Position numbers and translations under genes: made by a program. A stretch of DNA of 64,000 nt from Tetrapyrgos nigripes (Eukaryota > Basidiomycota > Agaricomycetes > Agaricales > Campanellaceae), in the NCBI GenBank assembly GCA_013368315.1, contig JAACJM010000316.1, positions 1 to 64,000 of the forward strand. The letters run 5' to 3'. The notes below the pieces were generated by a model that did no database searches, had not been told where the DNA came from, and saw only the letters and a list, made by a program, of their open reading frames with translations. Shown in pieces: positions 22,934 through 33,182 of this stretch; the first letter of the stretch is position 1; each line of letters opens with the position of its first letter.

Positions 22934-23873
22934 ATGCCCGTACCTGCCCTCACTGTCTCCGCCTTGACGAAGCATACGGCTACAGTCATCTTCGTGCATG
23001 TATGTGCCTTGCCTTGCAGAATGTCGCCGCCGCCTGACTCGTTCTTGCAGGGATTAGGAGACTCTGGCCATGGCTGGAAACCTGTAGCGGATTTGTTCCA
23101 AGCTGACCCAGCATTCGGTCACATAAAATGGGTCTTCCCACATGCGTATGTTTCTGAAGAAGTTTTTCTCTCAATAACTCGAAATTCATGATACACTTGG
23201 TTCACTCTCCAGGCCAGAACGCGCAGTGACCGCCAATATGGGTATGGTGATGCCATCTTGGTACGCCCTGTTCAGAATCTGAAACTATTCACTAATTTGT
23301 TTGGTGGTTCCTGGCAGGTTCGACATCAAATCTTTCGCGTTCAGAGCAGCTGAAGACGAAGAAGGGATGATGGAGACCGTCAAGACTCTGACACAAGTTG
23401 TTAGGAAGGAAATGGAATACGGTATACCGCCGAACCGGATTGTTTTGGGAGGGTTTAGCCAAGGAGCAGCAATGTCTCTGTTAACGGGTCTCACTCAAGA
23501 CCTTGATTTGCGAGGCGTCGTAACGCTTAGCGGCTGGGTTCCCTTGAAGCATAGATTCAAAGGAGTGAGTCATGAATGGCCGCGTCATCTCCTGGGATCG
23601 TGTCGACTTTTGCGCTTACAATTATCACAGCTCTCTTCGGCTGCGTTGGACACTTCAATCTTTTTCGGTCAGGGATTCAACGACCCCATAGTCAAAATGC
23701 CGCTAGTTCGAGAGTCTCTGGATACACTCAGAGATGCTGGTTTTACGATAAACAATGACGTTGTTAAGTCTACGGATATTTCATACAACGTCTACAATGG
23801 TGCAGGGCACAGTACCGTCCCTGCCGAGCTGGAGGATCTCAAAAAGTGGCTCAAGCATGTCCTTCCCCAATAA
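22934..23873 (+). CDS. APT1: Acyl-protein thioesterase 1 (alpha/beta hydrolase)
   Basis: Five exons (22934-22999, 23051-23145, 23213-23260, 23318-23564, 23631-23873) give 232 aa, the usual size. The phospholipase/carboxylesterase family signatures are in order: ATVIFVHGLGDSGHGW (oxyanion region), WVFPHAPERAVTANMGMVMPSWFD, the nucleophile elbow GFSQGAAMS (Ser117), VTLSGWVPL, the acid in GFNDPIVK, and the catalytic histidine in YNGAGHSTVPAEL. It hydrolyses palmitoyl thioesters from cysteines of Ras and G-protein alpha-type proteins in the cytosol. The 66-nt fourth intron (23565-23630) is a multiple of three and stop-free, so its retention would insert 22 residues before LSSAALDTS. Confidence 0.94.
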
Positions 23874-25026
23874 CAATGCCTGTCGAAGCCCCTGTCTTTT
23901 TTTTCCACCACATTCTCACTCGGGAAACCAAGCATTCGGGGCACTTTGTACAACATCGTTTCATGACTTCACGTTTTTAACGTCTCACTTACGGTCCTTC
24001 TTTCGCTGCATCTCATGGTCATTAGGATTTGTATAAACTTTTGTTGCATACTCTTGGAATCAATGTATATTTTTCGCTCTGAAACGAGTGTTTTCTTCTG
24101 ATAGGACCCAAGCCCCCGCTTTGCAGCCTTCCAGTCTGACGTCTTCACCGGCCGTTTCTCCTACTCATGAGGTATGCCCCGATGCTCGTTTCTTCGGAAC
24201 GTTCCTCACGATCTTATTCGCAGCTTAGGGAGCCCGTGCCTCAAGATGCAAACTTAGACCGCCTCCAGCCAATTCATAAGGACACAGGGACAGGGTCCTT
24301 CAAGCTATGACTAACAGAATGACGAGTGAAGGCACTTTGGGATATCAACGTTCAATGCTGTGTACAATGACTCCCGTGAATGACACTAGCTATTTCTTGA
24401 CCATTTTGATCAGGGGATATTACTCGACGACCAGTATGCTGCAGGGCATTTTTAAGAGGGTTCTGGTGCGGCTACAGATGCCTCTGTCGTTTATGTATGC
24501 GGTATTAGCGCAGACCTAAAACACTCCTCAGATGCCTCAACAAAATACTGATCTTCGGTGCTGACTTGCGCTCTAGCACGTCTGTTTGGCAAGGGGTTAC
24601 GACACCAAAAAGAACATTATTTTTGCAATTACATACTTCTGATTCAGACACTGCCTGTTCTTGAGTCCAAATTTCGGAGGTTGTGTAGCCAATGCCTGAA
24701 CCCTTTCAAGTACGCGTCGACGCGTCATACTCCTCTATTCAATTTTCTGCTTTTCCACTGTGCTATACCTCCATCTAGCATACAGTAATCGACATAAGAA
24801 ATATGGTCCGTTGAAACTGTCTGTCTGACGACGAGAGCCTTTTGTTCAACTTTTGTTGTCCTGAGCGGCGAGCCTCGTGTATTTGAGTCGCCTCATTATG
24901 TAACTCCACGGCCTTGTTCTTTCTTCATCTCCACCTACATCATACGATACGACGCCTACTGGGGCTGACGCTTTCTGCTTGTTGGTCAAGCCAGAGGTTA
25001 TTAACTCTTAAGCTTCACTCCTTCCA
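23874..25026. other. Gene-poor 1.15 kb spacer
   Basis: It is flanked by two plus-strand genes. ORFs at 24307-24519 and 24558-24788 lack any family feature or splice support. No repeat, RNA gene or transposon end was seen. The last 200 bp are CT-rich leader of the next gene. Confidence 0.45.
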
Positions 25027-25824
25027 ATGACTATGACGACAAACTCAAAGCCAAAATCGGGCACAGTGGACAGTCTGGACAGTCAGAATGACGTGCCACC
25101 GCCTGCGTATTCGGAAACTCAACCTATAGCCACGCCTGGGTTTGGGTCTTCGTCGCCAGCGGCCGCTTCTGGCTTTGCTTCCGGTTCTACGTCTGCGTCT
25201 ATGCCAGCGTCTACACCTACGCCGACGCCTCCCGTCCTAGACCCGTACAACCCGTATAACAATCCTTTCAACAATCCTTGGCAGTCCACATCTAGCACAC
25301 CGTCTGCGTCTGTTTTAGGCTCAAGTTCTGGTCCCGGTCCACGTCAACCTCTGCTCACATCACCGTCTCCGCATTCACACCAACAGAGTCATTCTCCACA
25401 CTCATACTCGCATACCGATATGCCTCAGTTTCCTAATTACCCTCGATATGACGGGACCGTGACCGGAGGTGGCATCGGGGCTGGCGCTGGTCTTAATGTA
25501 CCACCCGGGATCAATGTCAACCCATGGCAAAATGGACCTGGTACAGGTCCAGGTGGACACGGTGCATTCGGTCCAACGCCAACTCAACACCTCCACAACC
25601 AAGGCATCCCGTATGCTTATTACGACCCTCGTTCAGAACATTCCATCGTTCAAGCGGATGCGAGAGCAAGGAAGAGGTTTGTTGGTGCTGTTGCGTGGGT
25701 TTTGTGTGTTGGGGTTTTAGTGGGTTTGTTGGTGAGAGGGTATTGTATGGGGTATTTTGATGATCTGGGCAAGATGCCGCCGTTGCCCGGGTGGCCTGGA
25801 GGGCCTGGAGCAGGTGGAGTGTGA
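25027..25824 (+). CDS. Single-pass membrane protein with PPxY motif
   Basis: An intronless ORF of 265 aa. Residues 1-205 are Ser/Pro/Gly/Asn-rich and disordered, with an N-terminal PPPAYSE (a PPxY ligand for WW domains of Nedd4/Rsp5-type ubiquitin ligases) and Asn/Pro repeats (DPYNPYNNPFNNPW). An Arg/Lys cluster (ARARKRF) precedes a hydrophobic segment at about residues 222-246 (FVGAVAWVLCVGVLVGLLV), followed by a short Pro/Gly tail. No signal peptide is evident, so a C-terminally anchored protein with a cytosolic N-terminus is likely. I do not recognise an orthologous family. A role as a Rsp5 adaptor or substrate is inference from the motif and anchor alone. Confidence 0.7.
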   Translation: MTMTTNSKPKSGTVDSLDSQNDVPPPAYSETQPIATPGFGSSSPAAASGFASGSTSASMPASTPTPTPPVLDPYNPYNNPFNNPWQSTSSTPSASVLGSSSGPGPRQPLLTSPSPHSHQQSHSPHSYSHTDMPQFPNYPRYDGTVTGGGIGAGAGLNVPPGINVNPWQNGPGTGPGGHGAFGPTPTQHLHNQGIPYAYYDPRSEHSIVQADARARKRFVGAVAWVLCVGVLVGLLVRGYCMGYFDDLGKMPPLPGWPGGPGAGGV

Positions 25825-27678
25825 GCTGTGAGGTGGTGCATGTGTGAATGAGAAGGTGGACTTGGAGAACAGGAGAAGGAGAGAAGAAGTGGAGATAGGG
25901 TGAATGGATGGTATGGACGGGAGAGGGTTTTGGGATTGACATGTTCGCTGGACTGTTTGCTTTCTTGGCTATATGCTTTCTTTCCTTTTGCTTTTTTTCA
26001 CGTCAAATCACACGCATCTCATCGCATTTAATACCCTTGGTGAGTGTTGCCATTCCTTCTTGGGCCAAATTTTAGCTGAAAGTCGTTCGCAGCATATCTG
26101 TATCATATACACGTTCTGCTAGTAATCTCATAATTATCCTTGGAGCTAGTTTGGTTCCATATGACTCATTTGAGCGCAATACCGTCTTTTCTTCGAAAGC
26201 ATGGGATGCACCGGCGATACCTCGACTCCAATGAGGCGTCTGACTTGTCGCCTGACTGTCTTCCACTTCGCCTGGGACGCATGTATGCACAATCTTGGTC
26301 TAATGTCGCGTAAAGTCGCGTCGATTTCGGCCAAGAGTCGCGGTCCTCTTTGTCGATCATCGATGGAGAGGTGTTGTGACGCGTCTCATCAACCACAACA
26401 GTTGTGGTGTGCGGTTAGGAAAACATGTACATGTAATGCATCCATACGGTCGGAGAATCATAACTATTATCAGAAGACAACGGATAGATTGAATAAATTG
26501 CCTTTGAGGTGGAGATGTAAAAGAGATAGGATGACAGCCAGAAACATACAGTGTGCCGGCCTGGGCCGCTGAACAGGGACCTCGATGATGTCGATGTGAT
26601 CGCACCTGGACCAGCTTTGTGAGACATTGTCGTCGACGGTCTTTCACTTTCTCTCATTGCAAGTTGTAAGACGGCAAGCCGCCCCAAGGGGATCTCTTCT
26701 GGTCTTTCACAATAATCACCTTTCTCGAAACGCCTGTCGGCAATCGGATATTCGCGCGTGTATATTATCGCGTGCGCAGGAATGGTTGCGTCGCTCCTAG
26801 ACACTGCACCATCTCTCACTCCTGCTCTGCCTCTGGGGACAGCAAATGAAGCTTGCTGGCTATTTTTTTTTCGACCCATGGACAGATAGGATGGCTATGG
26901 CTACAGCTATGTGATGGGTACCTGGCACTAGACAGTCCTGATCTGGGAGGACAAAGGGCGGTTGGCTGTGAAACAAAGGCGGTCGGCTAGATGAGAAGAT
27001 GGACCATAATGAGAGGGCATTGGGATGGGTTTGCGCATGGAGTTGGGAGCTGTTTGTGCTTGGTACGTCCCAAACAGTCGAACAATGGGCGGGCTCGCTG
27101 ACGACTGCCTTCGGTTACTTTTTGGTAGCCGGAATTGCCTAAAATGGACTGTGAGATGATTTATGCCGACACTGCCGAGAGGACGAATGTATTTGAATCA
27201 CGTGGATGGTCCGTGCGCCGACCCCTAACAAGTCTAAACAATCCGCTTGAATCGCCTCGCCTCTTTCCGAACAGTCAACAGTCCCCCTCTCTTGGAATAT
27301 TTCCATCCTGCTCACCGTCGTCCCCGACGCCCAACCACCCGTCGTCATCGTTCTCAACGACGACAAACCGTATTTCCACATCGCATTGCACCGTCTGCGC
27401 AAAGCTTTCCCTCGTGTTCATCATTTATCCATACGCCGTCGCCCACGCGTCGCGCATACCGTGCTCATCTACCCCCGCAGCTCCCCCACATCTGCTGCTC
27501 TTCTCTTCAGCGACGCCTAATCAACTCTGTCCATTGCTACCCCCGTATATCTGCTCGTTCGCTCTGTTGATGTGCTGATTATTCCTCGCTTGCTCACAAA
27601 ACGCATATCCTATCACCTCGTATCCATATCACATTTCTGCCCACTCTGGCTGCCCAAATCACTTCCCAACCTCGTCAG
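25825..27678. other. 1.85 kb spacer including long leader of the Whi3-like gene
   Basis: Apart from the doubtful small minus-strand gene, no coding feature is supported. Roughly 27250-27650 is CT-rich and ATG-poor, as expected of a long 5' leader. It contains a minimal upstream ORF, ATG TGC TGA, at about 27570. Long mRNA leaders would fit a post-transcriptionally controlled regulator, but no transcript evidence is available. Confidence 0.4.
26146..26627 (-). CDS. Putative small protein (80 aa), low confidence
   Basis: Three exons can be joined in phase with GT-AG ends: 26606-26627 (MSHKAGP), 26551-26569 (19 nt), and 26146-26347 ending in a stop. The product contains LLAEIDATLRDIRPRLCIHA and AKWKTVRRQVRRLIGVE, which have the amphipathic, non-biased look of a real helical protein, in contrast to other ORFs nearby. 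The second intron is about 200 nt, long for this genome, and the second exon is unusually short, so the model may be wrong or another exon may be missing. No family is recognised. It lies in a 1.85-kb gap between two plus-strand genes. Confidence 0.28.
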
Positions 27679-30600
27679 GCAGACGAGGATTTTATCAACA
27701 AGTCTCTTTTAGACCAGTTGGATGCTCAGGCTGACGCTGAACCCATCTCATCGTCATCTGACTCAGAGCATCCCGCCACTTCCTACAGTTCCGCATCCAA
27801 CTCTTCTCCAGGAAGCTCATCAGCTGTTCCTTACCACATATCCATGCAATCACAACACCAATCTCATCCCCGTCCCGACTCTCCATCTGACAACGCCTCT
27901 CACCATATGATTCATCATATTCAATCTCAGGAATCTAGTTATGCGCTTCGCACCCTCCAGAATGGCTCGTTCGTTCAGGGTGCTCATGTAAACCACGTCC
28001 AGCCAGCCGTTGACTATTCCGACGGGCTTGGGGATTCTCAGAAGCAGAAAATGAACAATTTCCACAATTCCATACCGCGATCCTCTTTCACATCACTTCC
28101 CAATGCCACTCGCATATCTAGACATCATACAAACTCTTCCAATGCGCTACCTACCAACAACGCTTCCATCTTCCGCGACCCCTCCGCATCATCCTTCTAC
28201 CCACCTTCCGACATGTATCAACCCCCGATTACTTCACCCACCCAAGCTCATATGCAGCAGTTCGATCCACGCTCGACGTACGATTTCGGTCCCGCACCTG
28301 CTCCTCCGAGCGTTAGCAGCCACCAAAACTCGTACGTGCACCCGGATCCCTACCCTCCCAACCCTTTGCCCACGTCCTATCCAATGAGCGCTAAGCCGCA
28401 GCAACAGCAGCACACAAATGGCTACCATGGCTCGAGTAACTCCTTCGTCATGTCCTCGCAGACTCCTTATGGGCCCCATATTCCGACCAGTGCAGTCAAT
28501 ATTGGAGGCGGGAATAACGTGGGCAACGGGGTTAGTGGTGGTAATGCTAGTACTGGAAGTGGTTCCAATGGAAACAATCTTGCCCCGGAGGACATATCTA
28601 CTATCTTTGTGGTTGGCTTCCCCGATGACATGCATGTACGCACTCTATCTTAATTGAGGGAACTCGGCGCTTATTTCTAATTTTTCTTTTCTTTTAGGAA
28701 CGTGAATTCCAAAACATGTTTACATTCTCGTCCGGTTTTGAAGCAGCCACCCTCAAGATCCCAAATAAAGAATACACGGCTTACAGTGGTCTGGCTAGTG
28801 CTGGCGTTGGTTCTTCCGCCGCTAGCAATATGCGTGGTGCTTCCGCCTTTAATTATTCTGGTTCGAATGATCCTTATAATATCGTCACTGTCAATCAAGG
28901 TGGTGTCGTTGTTGATGGTGGACGGGATGGAACCATGGCTTCATGGCCAGCAGGACCCATGGACGAAGCTGGAGTCGCTAACCATTTCTACGGCATGCAA
29001 GGCGGGACACCCGGCGCTAATCTGCTGCCACGGAAGCAAATCATCGGTTTTGCCAAGTTCCGTTCAAGAGAGGAGGCGTTACTAGCTCGCGACGTTTTGC
29101 AAGGCAGAAGAGTCGACATGGAGAAAGGGGCTGTCTTGAAGGCAGAAATGGCGAAGAAAAACTTGCACACGAAGAGAGGACCCGGTCCCATTCCAGGCCC
29201 AGGTGGTGTTGGTTCAAATGCTCCCAACGGCGGAAATATGGGAATGGGTGCCGCCGTCCAGGGTTTCATTGGTGGTGGACCCAATGTTAATCAGATGCAG
29301 TCTTTTTCACTTGGAGGTCCTGATGTGTATGCCATGCCTGGGAATGACGCTCTCAGTAGTCGGGATCGTGAGCTGGCTGCGCTTGGTGCCATGGGGCTTA
29401 ACCCCGGTGCCAATGCTGGTCGAGTCTGGCCTCAGGAGAACGCAAATGGCGTACGTGAAGAGGAAGATAGGAGGAGAGACGGTGCCATAAAAGCTATGGG
29501 TCTGGGCCATGGCGCTACTGCTCTGCCTCGGAGACTGGAGGAAGACGAGCAGAAGGAAAGGAAGAGGTGGGACAAGGATACCCTCCGTATGAGGTCAGGG
29601 TCTGCCTATGACGCATTCCATTACGGCGGCTCCTTACCCTCAGCCGGTGCTGTCCCGACCCCTACTCCTTCCACGCTGCCTTCAGCTGAGAACGGTAGCG
29701 CTTTATCCAATGGGTTCCTACCGCACAAGCAATCTCAACCTAATGCCGATGAAATTGGACCCTGGGATCATGTCCAACGAACAGCCCCCAATCGACCGTC
29801 ATCGTCGTCAGGGAGGTCATCGTCTCCGCCCCATCCTTCTAACCTGTCCAATGCCACCTCTCACTCCCAGTCCTCAAGTACCCGTTCTGATGATCGATCA
29901 TCCTCTCCATTCAAAGATCAGCAAATTTCCCAGCCTCAGTCTGACTCTGAGGATTCTCGATCATCCAGTGTCACCGGCCACACTCGGACTCGGAAGGTGC
30001 CAGCAAACACCAACGTCACTGATATTTCGAGAGCTGTAAGCAATCTTGCGGTGGCCACCAATCATGGCAACTCTTCTCCTGAATTGCCTTCGCCTGAGTC
30101 TGGGGCAAGTTCAGGTGGTAGCACAAGGAATGGAGTAGACCAGAACCCACCGGTATGTTCTTTCTGATTGATCTTGACATGCATCCGAGCTTATATATGT
30201 TCTCCCCTCTCGCTTAGATCAACACATTGTACGTGGGTAACTTGCCGATATCACCACCGCCTCCACATTGTCCACAAGACATTCTAGAGGAAAGTCTTCG
30301 AGAATTGTTCAAATTGCGACCCGGGTTCCGGCGATTGTCCTTCAAGCAGAAAAGCTCCGGGCCCATGTGCTTTGTGGAGGTATGTTATACATGTGCTGTT
30401 ACTGATAGATTGACAATGACTGACTGATCCATACTCTAGTTTGAGGATGTCAATGCCGCGACCAAAACCATTCAGGAACTGTATGGGCACACCTTGAATG
30501 GCCTCGTCAAAGGTGGTGGAATACGACTTTCGTATAGTAAGAATCCCCTTGGTGTGCGCACCCCAACCAGTGCAACTGCTGCTGGGTCTTCTCTGCAGCA

Positions 30601-31018
30601 GCAACAACATCAACCGAGCCACTTGGGGTCGAGCGCTGCCTTTCCTAACCAAGGCGTGTCTGGTCCGCAGAACCCCCACAGCAGCTATATGGTATCAGCT
30701 CCACCTCCTCGCTTTTCTACTTCCACCACTTCGCAAGCTGCAGCTTTCAGTCCTTTTTCTAGTCCAAACAACGGTGCATTTCTTTTTGGCAATAACAACA
30801 TGAACTCTACGCCAGGGTATCGAATTGCACCCTCTAGCGACATCCCCTCCTCCCTGCAATCATTCTCTCCTTTCGACGTGAGCGGTGCCGCCATGCACCG
30901 TAATAATATACCCGATCAGAATGCGTCTGATCCACGACATTTCGAACAGCATCAACATTACGTTCCACGCACACTGTCTCCCAATGCACATAATGTAGAA
31001 GCCGCCAGGGCTGGCTGA
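27679..31018 (+). CDS. Whi3/Scw1-type RNA-binding protein with two RRMs
   Basis: Exons 27679-28635, 28698-30152, 30218-30379 and 30440-31018 join in phase. RRM1 begins at ISTIFVVGFPDDMHEREFQNMF, and its RNP1 is IIGFAKFRSREEALLARDVLQG. RRM2 is NTLYVGNLP...GFRRLSFKQKSSGPMCFVEFEDV...GIRLSYSKNPLGVR, the strong signature of S. cerevisiae Whi3/Whi4 and S. pombe Scw1. The N-terminus is Ser/His/Gln-rich and the linker is disordered, as in Whi3, which binds G1 cyclin mRNAs and forms condensates. Inside RRM1 about 90 low-complexity residues separate RNP2 and RNP1. The first in-frame ATG is at about 27844, yet the frame is open upstream and coding-like (DEDFINKSLLDQLD). An acceptor CAG at 27676-27678 suggests an unidentified 5' exon. 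Confidence 0.88.
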
Positions 31019-31809
31019 AGTACATGGCTTTGAAGTATTCTTATTATCTTTTTTTTCTCTATCGTTATCAATTCGTTCTCGTTCTGCTCGCAATCTGCAT
31101 TCACGACCGCACCATCGCAAACTTTCGCAATTATATCTATGTAACACTCTCACTAACATGTTTATATTCGTTCGTCTTCTGCTCTTCATATTGCCTGGCA
31201 TTACCACCAACCGAACCAACGCAGTTCGCATATGTTTCAAATATTTTTTGGTCTCTTCTTTTTTGTTTGCTACACATTTTCATCTATCTCTCTTTGGACA
31301 CAAGTCTTCGTTGTCGTTGCAATATCCCTCATCACTTATATCTCTTATCTCTTATCCTTCGTTTCTCTTGTCCCTGTCCTACACGGTACATCATACGATC
31401 ATATTAGTCTCTCTATTACCTGCCACTTATTGCTCACGTACATACATTTCTGTGTCCACCTGCTCTTCTCGCAGACCCTCTCCACTCACATATGATTTGC
31501 TTGTGTTGTTTCAGCATCCTATTAATTGTTTATTAGCCTCAGTCCCGGGATGCAAACTGTGCCATAGCTATCGTCTCTGTGTATTACTTACCTAGGTTAT
31601 CGTCTTCAATCCATGCATATCTCATTTCATGCACGCTGCAGTTGGCATTGATTGAAATGGAGCAGGGATCTAGCGTCGAGGGCTTGCCGAAGGCCATAGC
31701 AGAGAGCGAGGCACCGAGCGTAGAAGCTTTATGCATACGATCACAACAATTCTCAGGATAATCCAGTCGCATGATAGGAAGACCACTTTTGCAAGCTTGA
31801 GCTGCTATT

Positions 31810-31998
31810 ATGACGTCCTCTGCAGAGATTTCCAACAAACAAGCTCATGAAGACTTATTGGAGTCTGGCATGGTCCTTCTTCGGAAAGTGATGGTGCGTT
31901 GTCCGTTTAAAAGTTTGTCAAGCTAACAGATTTGATACTGGACGTTATAGGGCGATGTATTTATCGATAACCAGCTTGAGAAGGCTTGTTCATCATAA
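31810..31998 (+). CDS. Doubtful short two-exon ORF (43 aa)
   Basis: ATG 31810 opens MTSSAEISNKQAHEDLLESG to a GT donor after 31893. A TAG acceptor at 31949-31950 resumes GDVFIDNQLEKACSS and then a stop. Phase and splice sites are consistent and the composition is protein-like, but the length is tiny and I recognise no family. It could be a remnant of a longer gene. Confidence 0.2.
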
Positions 31999-32090
31999 TC
32001 ACTAGAAATACTTCAACCTTACTCTTTTTCATTGAGGAGGGTACGCGGTCTGAGTTTATGAGCAACAGGTAAGCTTAATCTCGCAAGTCC

Positions 32091-32162
32091 TATAAGGGCT
32101 CTTATTATTAGCTAGCCTGCTAGCTTCAGTCTGCCTAGGGGAGACTATATAAGGGCTCTTAT
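32091..32162. repeat. 15-bp perfect direct repeat with internal dyad
   Basis: TATAAGGGCTCTTAT occurs at 32091-32105 and 32148-32162. Each copy contains the inverted half-sites ATAAG/CTTAT. The pair brackets a GCTAGC-containing spacer. It could be a binding-site pair or the trace of a small mobile element. Confidence 0.6.
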
Positions 32163-32639
32163 CGCTGTATTTGGGAGAGGCTGGTGTACTATGTAGCTGG
32201 TAACAGAGGTGACTATCGTGTTCTACTAAGAGCAACCTTGGATACTCGACTTCTATCGTTTCTAGGTTGCCTTTGGTACTATCTGGACAAGACCCGGACT
32301 GGAGCTGAAGCAGCGCAGCCTCATCACTATCGCCCTTCTTGCTAGTCAAGCAAAAGAAGCTGAGGTCAGTACTTCATGCCTGCAAACTGTGCCTCATTTT
32401 TGGACCAAGGTCACCTCTTCAGCTCACTGTACATATCTGGTACGATCCCTAGCCGCTTCACGGACCTTTTCCCTCGCTGAAGACGTCTGAAGCGGTGCAG
32501 TGAGAAATGGGGCAACTGAGATAGAAATCAGGGAAACACTTTTGCAGACCGCGATTTATGTATGTCGCTTTATACTTACTCTTTCTTTTCATTGGAATCG
32601 TCTAACTATTTTTTCCCCTAGAGTGGAATCCCTATCGGT

Positions 32640-32948
32640 ATGGAAAGTTTCAGAGTTGCAGACGCCGCATTGAAGAAGCTCAAAGCTGAGGGACTACTCT
32701 CGTCAGATGAAGCTTGGGTGAGAAAGCGACTGCTTACCTTGACGATGTTGACCGCATCTTTTGACCTGTGCAACCAGACAGAGGACCGCAGATTACTGCG
32801 TAAAACTGTGTTGATTTCTTCTCAATACAAAAGACACTGCAAGCCGGGTCTGTCATACGGGCGACGACTACGGAAGATCTGGAAAATCAGAATCTCTGTG
32901 TCGACACTGACAAAGACCGGGTACCTCAAGGGTACCTCGCCATCTTGA
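32640..32948 (+). pseudogene. Possible decayed gene fragment
   Basis: The first 30 codons (MESFRVADAALKKLKAEGLL) look coding and are preceded by a plausible CAG/TAG acceptor with in-frame SGIPIG. After about 32715 the protein-like reading shifts frame (KATAYLDDVDRIF in frame +1) and then becomes unconvincing. This pattern suggests a broken gene. No family was identified. Confidence 0.25.
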
Positions 32949-33182
32949 AGTCTTCACTGATGCGCCAACAGTTGCCAACCAAAGTAATCATCGGGTACCG
33001 ATAGATCTCATTCTGTCTCTGAAATCCATAGATGATTGATTCGTACCTAAGCATGCAAAACAATATCGAAAGCATACATATCAAGTCCACAACAACAGAG
33101 CAAGTAGTCTATATAGTTATTGCACACCAGGTAAGAAGAGTAAGTAAGTAATAGGTGAAGGATACAGTAAATAAATAACCTA

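Larger units (their letters stand above)
31019..33182. other. Gene-poor region with short ORFs and a small direct repeat
   Basis: Pyrimidine-rich 3' flank of the Whi3-like gene occupies about 31020-31600. Beyond it lie two doubtful ORFs (described separately) and a 15-bp direct repeat. No transposase or RNA gene is recognisable. It may hold decayed coding sequence. Confidence 0.4.

Noticed and set aside
27135..27578. 147-aa plus ORF before the Whi3-like gene
   Set aside because: Composition is that of CT-rich leader (Ser/Pro/His), with no domain and no phase-compatible join to the Whi3-like exon.
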